Assembly (NCBI GenBank): GCA_018969425.1
Contig: JAGWYJ010000003.1
Coordinates: forward strand, 62,001 to 126,000
DNA length: 64,000 bases
Direction: 5' to 3'
Origin: Alphaproteobacteria bacterium
GTDB lineage: Bacteria > Pseudomonadota > Alphaproteobacteria > Caulobacterales > Hyphomonadaceae
This document shows, piece by piece, positions 35,184 through 44,217 of this stretch. The notes below the pieces were generated by a model that did no database searches, was not told the DNA's origin, and saw only the letters and a program-made list of their open reading frames with translations. Each line of letters starts with the position of its first letter. The first letter of the stretch is position 1. A program made the position numbers and the translations under genes.

Positions 35184-36209
35184 ATGCAATCTTCAAAGCT
35201 TATAAACCCTTCCGCGCCGGTAAGCCAGCGGGTCGGAGTCGCAGGAGGCGGCGCATGGGGGGTTGCGCTGGCTTATTGCGCTTTATCCGCAGGCCGCAAT
35301 GTGTCGATCTGGGCCAGAGAAAGAGACGTGGCGGATAATCTGTCCGCGGGACGGGGAAATCCGACCTTTCTACCGAATGTCACCCTCCCCCCTCTCCGGG
35401 CGTCCACGGAAATGGCGGCTCTTGCGGAATGTGACGCCGTCTTGGCCGCACCGCCGGCACAGCATATGCGAACAACGCTTCGCGCTCTTGCGCCCCTTAT
35501 TCGCCCCGGAACCCCTGTAGCGCTCTGTTCCAAAGGAATAGAAATCGACAGCCTGAAACTCATGACGCAGGTGCTTTCCGAGGAGATTCCCCACGCATCT
35601 CCCGCGGTTCTGTCCGGGCCCTCCTTCGCAAGAGACGTTGCAAGCGGCCAGCCGACGGCAGTGACGCTGGCATGCCCTAGTCGATCAACGGGCGACATGT
35701 GGATGCGCTCAATAGGCCGCCCGAACTTTCGAATGTACTGGAGCGACGATCTCGTGGGCGCAGAAGCGGGCGGGGCGGTGAAAAACGTTCTCGCGATCGC
35801 TTGCGGGGTCTGCGAAGGCCTTAGCCTCGGGCGATCCGCCCACGCCGCACTGATTGCTCGCGGCTTCGCAGAAATGACGCGGTTCGGGGTCGCCCTGGGT
35901 GGGCGAAGCGAGACCTTGGCTGGACTGTGCGGTCTTGGGGATCTCGTTCTGACGTGCTCGTCTTCGACCTCAAGGAACATGAGCTTCGGAATGCTGCTTG
36001 GCCAGGGTCGATCATGCGCCTCCATTCTGGAAGAACGGATCAGCGTGACGGAAGGCGTCCACACGGCGCCAGCAGTCATGCGCCTGGCGAGATCGCTCGG
36101 CGTTGAGATGCCTATCTGCGACACGGTCGACCTGCTTATTCGGGGAGACCTGAACGTTGAGCAGGCGATGGATCGCCTGCTCAACAGACCCTTCAGGGAG
36201 GAAAACTGA
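35184..36209 (+). CDS. gpsA: Glycerol-3-phosphate dehydrogenase [NAD(P)+]
   Basis: 341 aa. It reduces dihydroxyacetone phosphate to glycerol 3-phosphate for phospholipids. GVAGGGAWGVALA is the Rossmann motif, SKGIE and LSGPSFARDVASGQPTAV are family signatures, AEAGGAVKNVLAIACGVCEG holds the catalytic Lys, and GLGDLVLTCSSSTSRN is the substrate-binding loop. All residues are present. The start at ATG 35184 is preceded by only a weak SD. It overlaps the next gene by 1 bp. The divergent TetR gene lies just upstream. Confidence 0.93.
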   Translation: MQSSKLINPSAPVSQRVGVAGGGAWGVALAYCALSAGRNVSIWARERDVADNLSAGRGNPTFLPNVTLPPLRASTEMAALAECDAVLAAPPAQHMRTTLRALAPLIRPGTPVALCSKGIEIDSLKLMTQVLSEEIPHASPAVLSGPSFARDVASGQPTAVTLACPSRSTGDMWMRSIGRPNFRMYWSDDLVGAEAGGAVKNVLAIACGVCEGLSLGRSAHAALIARGFAEMTRFGVALGGRSETLAGLCGLGDLVLTCSSSTSRNMSFGMLLGQGRSCASILEERISVTEGVHTAPAVMRLARSLGVEMPICDTVDLLIRGDLNVEQAMDRLLNRPFREEN

Positions 36210-36496
36210 TGCCGCTTTTCGTCATGTACGGCCTTGATGGACCGGAGGGGCCGGAGGTGCGGCGCACAACCCGACCCGCTCACCTCAACTGGATCAATGA
36301 AAATGCGACAAAGGTGCGGGCAGCGGGGCCTATGATGTCTGAGGATGGATCGCGCCCGGTCGGATCCCTTCTCATCATAGAAGCTGACGACCTCCTGAGC
36401 GCGCAGGCTTTTCTGAGGGAGGATCCGTACACAGTCGCGGGCCTTTGGGCTCGAACAGACATTCGGCCCTTCAACTGGATCGCCGGCACAAGATGA
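36209..36496 (+). CDS. YciI family protein
   Basis: 95 aa, usual length for YciI. The start codon overlaps the gpsA stop by 1 bp. The N-terminal MPLFVMYGLDGPEG and central GSLLIIEADDLLSAQAFLREDPYTVAGL are typical of the YciI dimeric alpha-beta barrel, which has a His-Asp pair in characterised members. Its exact role in gpsA operons is unknown. Translationally coupled on both sides. Confidence 0.88.
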   Translation: MPLFVMYGLDGPEGPEVRRTTRPAHLNWINENATKVRAAGPMMSEDGSRPVGSLLIIEADDLLSAQAFLREDPYTVAGLWARTDIRPFNWIAGTR

Positions 36497-37263
36497 CCCG
36501 ACACCAGATCGTATCCGCAACCATCCTGTTGTTCGTGGGGATCTTTCCCGCATGGGCTCAGAACCTCGGAAATACCCCGCCCGCCGATGTGAGAGCTGCT
36601 CTGGACGCGCCGGATAGGGATGCCGTCGCCAGAATGAGAGATCAGGACCGGGAAACCCTTGCAGTCCTCGCGTTGGCGCGCATCGCGCCTGGTGCGACCG
36701 TGCTCGATGTCGGATCAGGCAGCGGATACATGGCGATGATCCTGTCCTCCCTTGCAGGCCCCAGTGGACGAGTGGACATGCACAACTCGCCGAACTGGAT
36801 CGACCAGCTTCCAGGACTTGATCCTGAAAACCTCAAACGGCGGATCCGTCGCCCCAACATACGGTTCATCACAACTGAGTTTGATGCGATCGACAGCGCC
36901 GACGCAGAATATGACGTGATCGTTATGGCGCAGGTCTATCACGATACGCCCATCGGCTACATCAACCGACGCAAAATGAACGAGAACTTGTTCCGAATGC
37001 TGAAACCGGGAGGCCGCCTGGTGATCTCCGACCACCACGCCCTCAAGGGTCGCGGCATATCAGACTGTGTAAAATTCCACCGTATCGAGCGCTCCACGGT
37101 TGTAGAAGAAGTCCTGCAGGCAGGTTTTCTTCTGGAAGGCTCGGAAGACATAGAGATGGCGGACAAGCGTAATGTCAGCGTCTTCAACCCGGCCGTCCGC
37201 GGAAAGACAGACCGGTTCATACTTATGTTCACTAAATCGAAGATTCCAACCCAAGGCGGTTAG
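36493..37263 (+). CDS. Exported class I SAM-dependent methyltransferase-like protein
   Basis: 256 aa from ATG 36493, which overlaps the YciI stop (ATGA). A signal peptide (ATILLFVGIFPAWAQ) implies export, unusual for a methyltransferase because SAM is cytoplasmic. The Rossmann motif I is VLDVGSGSGYMAMILSS, followed by DVIVMAQVYHD and LKPGGRLVISDHHALKG. COG4798-type proteins have this layout. The substrate is unknown; a moonlighting or non-catalytic role is possible. Third gene of gpsA-yciI. Confidence 0.82.
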   Translation: MTRHQIVSATILLFVGIFPAWAQNLGNTPPADVRAALDAPDRDAVARMRDQDRETLAVLALARIAPGATVLDVGSGSGYMAMILSSLAGPSGRVDMHNSPNWIDQLPGLDPENLKRRIRRPNIRFITTEFDAIDSADAEYDVIVMAQVYHDTPIGYINRRKMNENLFRMLKPGGRLVISDHHALKGRGISDCVKFHRIERSTVVEEVLQAGFLLEGSEDIEMADKRNVSVFNPAVRGKTDRFILMFTKSKIPTQGG

Positions 37264-37281
37264 GCTGGCCGTTCCTAATGT

Positions 37282-37806
37282 TTATTCAGCCGGACGAACG
37301 ACGCGGCTGGTGAGGTTGGAAAGAACATCCCGGGCATCGAATGCATTGATATCCTCACCCTTTGGGCCTTTCGACATTACAATTTCGGCTGTGGCTTCAA
37401 AACGCGTCACCTGATCTATCTGGGCCGAACTCCAGAAAGGATCGTGAGCCGCGACCCAGCCGAAACGAGGGTGAAAGTAGACATAGCTGAAGCGTCCATC
37501 AAAGCCGGTCGAGATAGATGCCAATCGGGTTTGACGATCCGTTTCACGCTCGACGATTGAAAACGTATCGAAACCGTTCTCAACAGTCAGTTCGGCGGCG
37601 CGGACCAGCAAATAGAGCTCCACTGTCTCTCGATCCGTCAGCGAATTACCCCGAAAGGAAACACGGAACCGATTAGCTTCAAGACGAACATCCGAATAAC
37701 CCTGGCGCTCGCCGGGTTGATAAGGCGTAGGACCGTAAGCGCACCCCGAGATCAAAAAAGAGGCGAGCGAAAGAACAACAGCAAGGGATGTGCGCAATTT
37801 GACCAT
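37282..37806 (-). CDS. CC0125/CC1285 family lipoprotein
   Basis: 174 aa from ATG 37806 with AAGGAGG upstream. Signal peptide with lipobox FLISGC. The mature part has the family features YGPTPYQPGERQGYSDVRLEANRF-like opening (seen here at residues 25-48), FRVSFRGNSLTDRETVELYLLVRAAELTVENGFD-type core, and RETDRQTRLAS. Homologues were named from Caulobacter loci, which supports the Caulobacterales placement. Function unknown. Convergent with the methyltransferase gene. Confidence 0.85.
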   Translation of the reverse strand: MVKLRTSLAVVLSLASFLISGCAYGPTPYQPGERQGYSDVRLEANRFRVSFRGNSLTDRETVELYLLVRAAELTVENGFDTFSIVERETDRQTRLASISTGFDGRFSYVYFHPRFGWVAAHDPFWSSAQIDQVTRFEATAEIVMSKGPKGEDINAFDARDVLSNLTSRVVRPAE

Positions 37807-37899
37807 TGCTGACCTCCTTAGTCGCCAAACGGCGCGCAACCTGCGCGGTCAGCGGCCGGATGAGGCGATATAGCCTCATCCGGCCGCACCCGTGACGTT

Positions 37900-39327
37900 T
37901 CAAGCGTACCCAAAGACCGCCTTGGTCTCAAGGAACTCATGGAGACCCTCTACGCCCCACTCTCGTCCATTGCCGGACTGCTTGTATCCGCCGAATGGAG
38001 CGTTGATATCTGAACCCGCCCCGTTCAAGTGAACCATACCTGTCCGAAGTTGCCTGGCGACAGCCTGAGCATGCTCCAGAGAGGCGGATTGGACGTACCC
38101 TGAAAGCCCATAGAGCGTGTCATTCGCCATCTCCACCGCCTGGGCCTCGGTGTCGTAGGGAAGGATACAAAGAACAGGGCCAAAGATTTCCTCCACCGCG
38201 ATCGTCATATCGTTCCTGACATCAGCGAAAATCGTCGGACGGACATAGTATCCTCGATTAAGGCCGTCCGGACGACCGGGACCGCCCGCGACCAAAGTCG
38301 CACCCTCCTCGATGCCTTTCTGGATCAGACCCTGGATCTTGTTGAACTGAACCTCTGAGGAAACCGGACCGATCGCGCCCTTTTCTGCTGTCCGGGGATC
38401 CTGAACCTTGACCCCTTCGGCTGTTTCCTTGGCGACGGCCTTGGCCTCGTCCTGCCGGGCCCGAGGAACGAACATTCGGGACGGCGCATTACAGCTCTGA
38501 CCGGAGTTTCCCATCATCTGGAGAACGCCCGTCCTGACCGATTTGGCCAAATCAGCATCCTCAAGAATAATGTTTGGTGACTTTCCGCCCAGCTCCTGGG
38601 CGACACGCTTGACCGTCGGCGCAGCAGCCTGCGCGACAAGGACGCCGGCGCGGGTGGATCCGGTGAATGAGACCATGTCAACACCGGGATGAGCCGACAG
38701 AGCCGCCCCAACCCCGGGGCCATCGCCATTCACAAGATTAAACACACCCGGAGGAACGCCGGCCTCGTGAAGGATTTCAGCTATGATCAATGCATCGACA
38801 GGCGCGATCTCGGACGGCTTCAGCACCATAGTGCAGCCCGCAGCGAGAGCCGGAGCGACCTTGCAGGCGATCTGGTTGGCCGGCCAATTCCACGGAGTGA
38901 TGAAACCGCACACCCCAATCGGCTCTTTCCGGATCAGTGTCTTGCCGCGAAGCTCCTCAAATTCAAACGTCCGAAGATAGGCGGCGGCTGTCGCAAAATG
39001 ACCGAGCGCCGATCCCGCGTGGGCGGTATTCGCAAGCCACAGCGGGGCCCCCATCTCCTCGGATATGGCGGCGCCGATATCTCCCATTCGAGCCTTGATC
39101 CCAGCAACGATACGGTCAAGCAGCTCGACGCGATACTCCCTTGACGTCTGAGAGAAGGTGACAAACGCCGCCTTCGCCGCTTCCACAGCCCGGTCGACGT
39201 CCGCTTTCGACCCGATCGAGATCCGGGCGTAAGCTTCCTCGGTGGCCGGATTGATGACCTCGAGAGTTCGAGGCGTAACAGGATCGACCCACTCGCCGTT
39301 GATATAGAATTTCAGGTAGTCTCGCAT
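37900..39327 (-). CDS. Aldehyde dehydrogenase family protein
   Basis: 475 aa NAD(P)+-dependent aldehyde dehydrogenase. The catalytic Cys is in GNSGQSCNAPSRMF near residue 285, the general-base Glu in AQELGGKSPNIIL, the oxyanion Asn in TPWNWPANQ, and the cofactor Lys in LKPSEIAPVDA. The C-terminus carries FGGYKQSGNGREWG. Substrate range cannot be determined. ATG 39327 preceded by AGGAG. It stands alone on the minus strand. Confidence 0.93.
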   Translation of the reverse strand: MRDYLKFYINGEWVDPVTPRTLEVINPATEEAYARISIGSKADVDRAVEAAKAAFVTFSQTSREYRVELLDRIVAGIKARMGDIGAAISEEMGAPLWLANTAHAGSALGHFATAAAYLRTFEFEELRGKTLIRKEPIGVCGFITPWNWPANQIACKVAPALAAGCTMVLKPSEIAPVDALIIAEILHEAGVPPGVFNLVNGDGPGVGAALSAHPGVDMVSFTGSTRAGVLVAQAAAPTVKRVAQELGGKSPNIILEDADLAKSVRTGVLQMMGNSGQSCNAPSRMFVPRARQDEAKAVAKETAEGVKVQDPRTAEKGAIGPVSSEVQFNKIQGLIQKGIEEGATLVAGGPGRPDGLNRGYYVRPTIFADVRNDMTIAVEEIFGPVLCILPYDTEAQAVEMANDTLYGLSGYVQSASLEHAQAVARQLRTGMVHLNGAGSDINAPFGGYKQSGNGREWGVEGLHEFLETKAVFGYA

Positions 39328-39555
39328 ACGTCGGTCTCCTCACAGCGACTGGCAGATTAGCAACGAACCGGCCGTCCGAAAACGATAGTCGCGCCCTTGG
39401 GCCTCGATAAGCCTGTGCACGACGCAGAACCGCCAACATCTTGGCTCTCACCAAATGGGCGAACGTTCAACTGGGTTTTCTCTCACCTGCCCCACAGATT
39501 CAATCGTGCGGCGAATGACGGAATTTGACGCACTCAACGCCGTGTCCCTCGGATG

Positions 39556-40077
39556 TCACACATAAGAACTGTCGCGGGTCAGGCGGCGAAAGAGCGTCTG
39601 CCCGATTTCGGACATCATTGTATCTGAATCGAGAAACCATCTGACCGACGATGACATCGGGACCCCAAACTCATCGGTGAGAAAAAGACGAAACTGACGC
39701 TTGTCGATAGGTTCGACACGAAATCGACCCACCTGCGTGACGGGAGCCCCAGCCTTGCCCCGCACGTCCAGACGGGTACGAAGCAAAAAATCGCCGCCGG
39801 AATTGAAGGTGACCTCGATCAGGTTGGACGCAGAACCGCTGACGGCTGTCGCTCGCCACAAACCCACGAGACGCCTGGTCAGGTCAGCGCTTGTAATTGG
39901 CTTTGCGAAAAGCACGTCCTGTCTCCGCCCGAGCAGGGAAGAGGCGAGCACAATCTGACAGAGGCGCCAACGGGACAAAACCTGACAGGCGAAAACCGAC
40001 GCCGGTGTCACTGCGCTCTCGCGCCGAGCGGGAATGTTAACCCAATGCTTCGGAATTAAGGAAGTTCTCGGCGTCAC
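39556..40077 (-). CDS. Conserved-looking protein of unknown function
   Basis: Up to 173 aa. The start is uncertain: ATG 40077 gives a basic N-terminus, while a TTG at residue 34 would give a shorter exported-looking form beginning near RWRLCQIVLASSLL. The C-terminal 110 residues form an ordered beta-rich pattern: VGLWRATAVSG, VTFNSGGDFLLRTRLDVRG, VGRFRVEPIDKRQFRLFL. This is the outline of a small lipocalin-like or DUF-type beta-barrel, but I do not recognise a family. Divergent from coaBC by 65 bp. Confidence 0.5.
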   Translation of the reverse strand: MTPRTSLIPKHWVNIPARRESAVTPASVFACQVLSRWRLCQIVLASSLLGRRQDVLFAKPITSADLTRRLVGLWRATAVSGSASNLIEVTFNSGGDFLLRTRLDVRGKAGAPVTQVGRFRVEPIDKRQFRLFLTDEFGVPMSSSVRWFLDSDTMMSEIGQTLFRRLTRDSSYV

Positions 40078-40142
40078 AGTCCGTGTAATATTGACGGGAT
40101 CCGGCTATTCAATCTCAAGAGGGTTTTCGGAGCGTCCAGGCC

Positions 40143-41396
40143 GTGGACAAGCGCGTTCTTTTGATCATCGGGGGCGGTATCGCCGCCTACAAGTCGCTGG
40201 ACCTCATCAGACTCCTCCTGGCGAGAGGAGTGAAAACGCGCGCAATCCTGACCCGAGCCGGCGCTGAGTTCGTCACGCCTCTTTCAGTCAGTGCGCTATC
40301 CGGACAAACGGTCCACCAGGACCTGTTCGCCCTCAATGAAGACGGCGACATGGGTCACATCGAATTATCGCGCGCTGCAGATCTTGTGGTGGTCTGTCCC
40401 GCAACCGCTGATCTTATGGCGAAGGCCGCGGGGGGTCACGCCAATGATCTGGCCTCGACGGCTCTGCTGGCGACCGACAAGCCCGTCCTCATGGCGCCGG
40501 CCATGAACGTCCGAATGTGGCTCCATCCGGCAACCCAGAGAAACGTCGCACGACTCAGAGAGGATGGCGTGACGATATTGGAGCCGGATGTAGGGGCTAT
40601 GGCGTGTGGGGAGTTCGGGCCAGGGCGCCTTCCACACCCCGAACACATTGTCGACGCCATCCTCGGTCAGCTGGGATCCAATCGACCCGAGCAGACCCTG
40701 AAGGGCCTGCGGGCGATTGTCACCGCAGGACCCACCCGGGAGCCGCTCGACGCGGTCAGGTTCCTGTCCAACCACTCGTCGGGGAAGCAAGGGTATGCGA
40801 TCGCGACCGCACTGGCGGAACGCGGGGCCCAGGTGTCCCTCATCTCCGGGCCGACATCGCTCTCCGCTCCGCCGTCCATGACGGTTGTTCAGGTGGAGAC
40901 GGCGAATGAAATGCTCGATGCCGTCCTGAAGAGATTGCCGGCTGACATCTTCGTATCTGTCGCTGCAGTCGCGGACTGGAGGCCCGTGACAAGAGCCAGC
41001 GGGAAGCTCAAGCTCAAGAATCCGGACCGAACAGGCTTGACGCTCAAATTGACGGAAAACCCGGACATCCTCCGCCATATCTCAAACCTCGGCGAAGACC
41101 GGCCGCGCCTTGTCATCGGCTTTGCAGCCGAGACTCAGAATGTCGAGGCGTACGCCGCCGCCAAACTAGCCCGAAAGGGTTGCGACTGGATCGTTGCCAA
41201 CGATGTCAGCGGGGACGTCATGGGAGGTGCGGAGAACGAGATTACTCTTCTTCAGACCGGCGCCGTCGAACGCTGGCGGCGGATGACAAAGGAAGAGGTC
41301 GCACAGAAACTCGCCGATCGGATTGGTAACGCAATGGCTCAGTCCGGCGGAAAGGTGTCGTCCCGTCGATCCAGGACGAAAACAAAGAAATCTTGA
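40143..41396 (+). CDS. coaBC: Bifunctional phosphopantothenoylcysteine decarboxylase / phosphopantothenate-cysteine ligase
   Basis: 417 aa with both halves. CoaC (residues 1-185): GGGIAAYKSLDLIR, His72 in GHIELSRAADL, Asn122 in MAPAMNVRMW and Cys155 in GAMACGEFGPGRLP. CoaB: ITAGPTREPLDAVRFLSNHSSGKQGYAIA and KLKLKNPDRTGLTLKL. It makes 4'-phosphopantetheine from phosphopantothenate, cysteine and CTP in CoA synthesis. The start is GTG 40143. The C-terminus has a short basic tail (SRRSRTKTKKS). Confidence 0.94.
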   Translation: MDKRVLLIIGGGIAAYKSLDLIRLLLARGVKTRAILTRAGAEFVTPLSVSALSGQTVHQDLFALNEDGDMGHIELSRAADLVVVCPATADLMAKAAGGHANDLASTALLATDKPVLMAPAMNVRMWLHPATQRNVARLREDGVTILEPDVGAMACGEFGPGRLPHPEHIVDAILGQLGSNRPEQTLKGLRAIVTAGPTREPLDAVRFLSNHSSGKQGYAIATALAERGAQVSLISGPTSLSAPPSMTVVQVETANEMLDAVLKRLPADIFVSVAAVADWRPVTRASGKLKLKNPDRTGLTLKLTENPDILRHISNLGEDRPRLVIGFAAETQNVEAYAAAKLARKGCDWIVANDVSGDVMGGAENEITLLQTGAVERWRRMTKEEVAQKLADRIGNAMAQSGGKVSSRRSRTKTKKS

Positions 41397-41506
41397 CGCT
41401 GAAGAGGCGGCGGCGGCCCGGCGCGGACGTGCGCTTCCAGGCCGCGGTTGACGAAGGTGAACCGGTATAGGAGGAAACCTCCGCATCGTCCCCCAGGTGA
41501 GCCTAG

Positions 41507-41797
41507 ATGATCCGTCACATCGTGTTTTTCACAGTCCGAGATCCGTCTCAGAAGAAAGACGTGATGACGAAACTGACCAGTCTTGGATCCATTCCGGGAC
41601 CGACGTTTTTCGAAGTTCGCGAAAACGAGAAGATGGATCAAATCGCCAACGATATCGACATTGTGGTCTATGGGGAGTTTCCCGATGCAAGTGCGCTGAG
41701 CGCCTACAAAAACCACCCCATCTATGAAGCGACGACGAAGGCGGTTCGTCCGCTCCGTGATTTGAGGTTTGCAGCCGATTTCACAACCAGAGGCTGA
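41507..41797 (+). CDS. Dabb (stress-responsive alpha/beta barrel) protein
   Basis: 96 aa. MIRHIVFFTVRDPSQKKDV at the N-terminus and DIVVYGEFPDASALSAYKNHPIYEA fit the Dabb domain, a homodimeric beta-barrel with unknown or stress-related functions. It lies between coaBC and dut with gaps of 110 and 74 bp on the same strand, so it may belong to one transcript. Substrate not identified. Confidence 0.85.
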   Translation: MIRHIVFFTVRDPSQKKDVMTKLTSLGSIPGPTFFEVRENEKMDQIANDIDIVVYGEFPDASALSAYKNHPIYEATTKAVRPLRDLRFAADFTTRG

Positions 41798-41871
41798 GGA
41801 TTAAGCTGGATGAAGGCCTTGGACGGGTCGCACCCGGCGGATACTAATCCCAGTCAGAGGAGACATGTTCA

Positions 41872-42330
41872 ATGGTTAGACAGACTGTCGTGAGGGTCAT
41901 GACCCTTCCCCATTTCGAAGGCCTGTCGTTACCTGAATATGAGACCCCGGGATCCGCAGGCCTCGATCTTCGTGCAGCCATTCCACAGGATGCCCCGATA
42001 ACCCTTCGTCCGGGGACGCGAACACTCGTGGAAACAGGTCTGGCGATAGCGCTGGATGACGGATACGAGGCCCAGATCCGCTCAAGATCCGGGTTGGCCA
42101 TTCGATACGGAATTGCGTGCCTCAACGCGCCTGGGACGATCGACTCTGATTACCGGGGGGAGATCAAGGTCATCCTCGTCAATCACGGCGAGGACGAATT
42201 CGTCATTTCACGCGGAGATCGGATCGCGCAAATGGTTGTCGCCGCTGTATCGCAAGCGACCTTGACCGTCTGCCAAAACCTTGATGACACCGCGCGGGGA
42301 TCCGGCGGCTTCGGTTCAACTGGCAGGTGA
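41872..42330 (+). CDS. dut: Deoxyuridine 5'-triphosphate nucleotidohydrolase (dUTPase)
   Basis: 152 aa trimeric dUTPase. Motif 1 AGLDLRAAI, motif 2 [13 protein letters not shown], motif 3 [15 protein letters not shown] (catalytic Asp), motif 4 [10 protein letters not shown] and the C-terminal motif 5 [10 protein letters not shown] are all present. It converts dUTP to dUMP and keeps uracil out of DNA. coaBC-dut adjacency is common in alphaproteobacteria. Its last 15 bp overlap the convergent lipoprotein gene. Confidence 0.96.
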   Translation: MVRQTVVRVMTLPHFEGLSLPEYETPGSAGLDLRAAIPQDAPITLRPGTRTLVETGLAIALDDGYEAQIRSRSGLAIRYGIACLNAPGTIDSDYRGEIKVILVNHGEDEFVISRGDRIAQMVVAAVSQATLTVCQNLDDTARGSGGFGSTGR

Positions 42331-42648
42331 CGGGGTCGATTCCGACTGCAGCTCGCACTCAGGAAAATCGACCCGCTTATCAGCGTTACACAAGAACCGT
42401 CCCTGGGGAGCCGTCGCCGTCCACTCGACTATAAGCGACTTGCCGCGATCCGACTTACGCAGATGAATATCCGAGACAGACACCAGAGACGTCGATTCCG
42501 GTGAAAGAAGCTCAGCCGTTTTCATCTGAATGCGCTCCGGCGATCTCAACGCCTGCTGCTGGGCGGAGATATCCGGACCCTCGCCACACCCTGTAGCGAT
42601 CATGCCGCCGACGGCGCAAACAATGATCACAAAGTCGAAGCGATTCAT
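42316..42648 (-). CDS. Small lipoprotein of unknown function
   Basis: 110 aa from ATG 42648; a GTG at 42657 is possible but its spacing from GAGGGG is too short. The signal peptide ends in the lipobox MIATGC (Cys about 21). The mature part has a beta-type core, [21 protein letters not shown], and two cysteines ([14 protein letters not shown]) that may form a disulfide. Not recognised as a family. The last 15 bp overlap the dut gene tail to tail. Confidence 0.68.
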   Translation of the reverse strand: MNRFDFVIIVCAVGGMIATGCGEGPDISAQQQALRSPERIQMKTAELLSPESTSLVSVSDIHLRKSDRGKSLIVEWTATAPQGRFLCNADKRVDFPECELQSESTPSPAS

Positions 42649-42788
42649 TCTTCTCACCCCTCAATTCGCCCCACTCCGCCCGCGATATCGTGCACCAGAA
42701 ACCCGCGCAGCAGATTGCAGTCTTTCCACCATAGGAAAAATTCCGCCGTGTTCAACACCAGGATAGATGTCGCTCTGCGTCCCGACTT

Positions 42789-44111
42789 TTATCCCTTCAG
42801 CGAAAGATCCGGCGGCTTGAGATCTGCCAGGAGATAATCATCCCCATCCTGAAGCGTTTCGAATGCGCCGAGACCAAATGCGGAGCGGTCAATGATGATG
42901 TCCCTTGGAACAAGGGGCCTCGATAATTCCAGTCCCTCAAGAGTGCGGCATCGGGAAAACGCAACGTACGCCTGACCATGAGCGAACATGCCAGAGTCAA
43001 AATCGACGTGAACACGGTCTAGGGTCATTCCCTGAGATTTGTGAATCGTCACAGCGTAGGCGAGGCGCAAGGGTAGCTGTTTGAACGACCCGACCACTGT
43101 TCGTGTGACGGATTGCTTGGCGGCGTCAAAATCGTAACGAAACTTCTCCCATGCTAGAGGCCCGACACGGTGGGTCTCACCTGACAGGGTGACAAACACA
43201 TCGCTCTCGCCAAGGGCGGCCACTGTCCCAATAGATCCATTGACCCAGCGACCGGAAGGATCATTCCGAATCATCATAACGCGAGCCCCGGGCTTCAGCT
43301 CAAGAAGATCCTCCGTCGGAAACGCCTTCTCCTCAAACTGGCCGTCCAGAGTCGCCGTATAGCCCCGGGAAGGCCCGGGCAATTCCGCAAGTCGAATCTG
43401 ATTTATCCGAAAAGCAGACGCGTTGTTAGGCGTCAGCACGACATGCGTAACCGAAGCCTCAGCAGGAGTCCTGGACGACACACGGGATTTGAGCACGGCC
43501 TCGTCCGAGACGCTGAGACGACCATTTCTTAATCCGTTGAGAATGCGGATGAACCCCTCATCCTCCTGCCGAAAGACACGCTTGAGAGCTGCGATTTGAA
43601 AGCTGGCGGCGGAAAAGGCTGGAGACTTGAAGAACCAGGCGCCGCCGTAACTTGAAGTCAGGATCGGCTCCACATCCGCTCCAACGACCGGCGGCAACTG
43701 ATGAAGATCTCCAGAAAGGATCATACGAACGCCGCCGAACGGCGTCCTGTCTCCCCGATTTAGCCTTAGCGCAGCGTCAATCGCCTGAAGCAGATCAGCA
43801 CGCACCATCGAGATCTCGTCGATCACAAGGGTCTTGATGGAGCGGACAACACGTTGATTCCGGAGCTTCTTGGCGTCGGAGGCGTCGAGTAGTCGAGGGG
43901 GGAAATTGAAAAAGGAGTGAATGGTCTGCCCGCCTACATTCACAGCCGCCAGACCGGTCGGAGCCAATACAACTGCGCGATCCCGTTCCAACTGAATGAG
44001 CTGCCTGAGCAAAGTGGTTTTGCCCGTGCCAGCCCGACCGGTGAGGAAGATATTCCTCCGTCCGCTCAGAATATGATGAATGAGGCTGTCATAAGCGTTG
44101 GAGTGAACCAT
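42789..44111 (-). CDS. Pif1/RecD-like superfamily 1B DNA helicase
   Basis: 440 aa. Walker A GRAGTGKTTLL (25-35), motif Ia LAPTGLAAVNVGGQTIHSFF, Walker B LVIDEISMV, motif III SGDLHQLPPV, and C-terminal VTIHKSQGMTLDRV and YVAFSRCRTLEGL correspond to the 5' to 3' SF1B helicases Pif1/RecD2. Such small stand-alone bacterial Pif1 proteins act on forks and G-quadruplexes, but this is inferred from the family. ATG 44111, divergent from the E1-like gene. Confidence 0.9.
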   Translation of the reverse strand: MVHSNAYDSLIHHILSGRRNIFLTGRAGTGKTTLLRQLIQLERDRAVVLAPTGLAAVNVGGQTIHSFFNFPPRLLDASDAKKLRNQRVVRSIKTLVIDEISMVRADLLQAIDAALRLNRGDRTPFGGVRMILSGDLHQLPPVVGADVEPILTSSYGGAWFFKSPAFSAASFQIAALKRVFRQEDEGFIRILNGLRNGRLSVSDEAVLKSRVSSRTPAEASVTHVVLTPNNASAFRINQIRLAELPGPSRGYTATLDGQFEEKAFPTEDLLELKPGARVMMIRNDPSGRWVNGSIGTVAALGESDVFVTLSGETHRVGPLAWEKFRYDFDAAKQSVTRTVVGSFKQLPLRLAYAVTIHKSQGMTLDRVHVDFDSGMFAHGQAYVAFSRCRTLEGLELSRPLVPRDIIIDRSAFGLGAFETLQDGDDYLLADLKPPDLSLKG

Positions 44112-44217
44112 ATCGACCTTCCCTCCTCAAAGGCCGGTTGAACATTGAATACAGAGGGTTAGACGGGGTCTGTGATGAGAGAGTGATTACGGGCCCGTTT
44201 CCAGCGAAAGGTCGCAC

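Noticed and set aside
35273-36553. Long minus-strand open frame (426 codons) opposite gpsA
   Set aside because: It is antisense to an intact gpsA and yciI, has no recognisable family, no signal or SD, and its composition is what the GC-skewed antisense frame of a real gene gives.
41470-41482. Hairpin GGAGG-AAA-CCTCC before the Dabb gene as an SD-sequestering element
   Set aside because: It is 25 bp before the start codon, so the SD inside it is too far away to be the working one.
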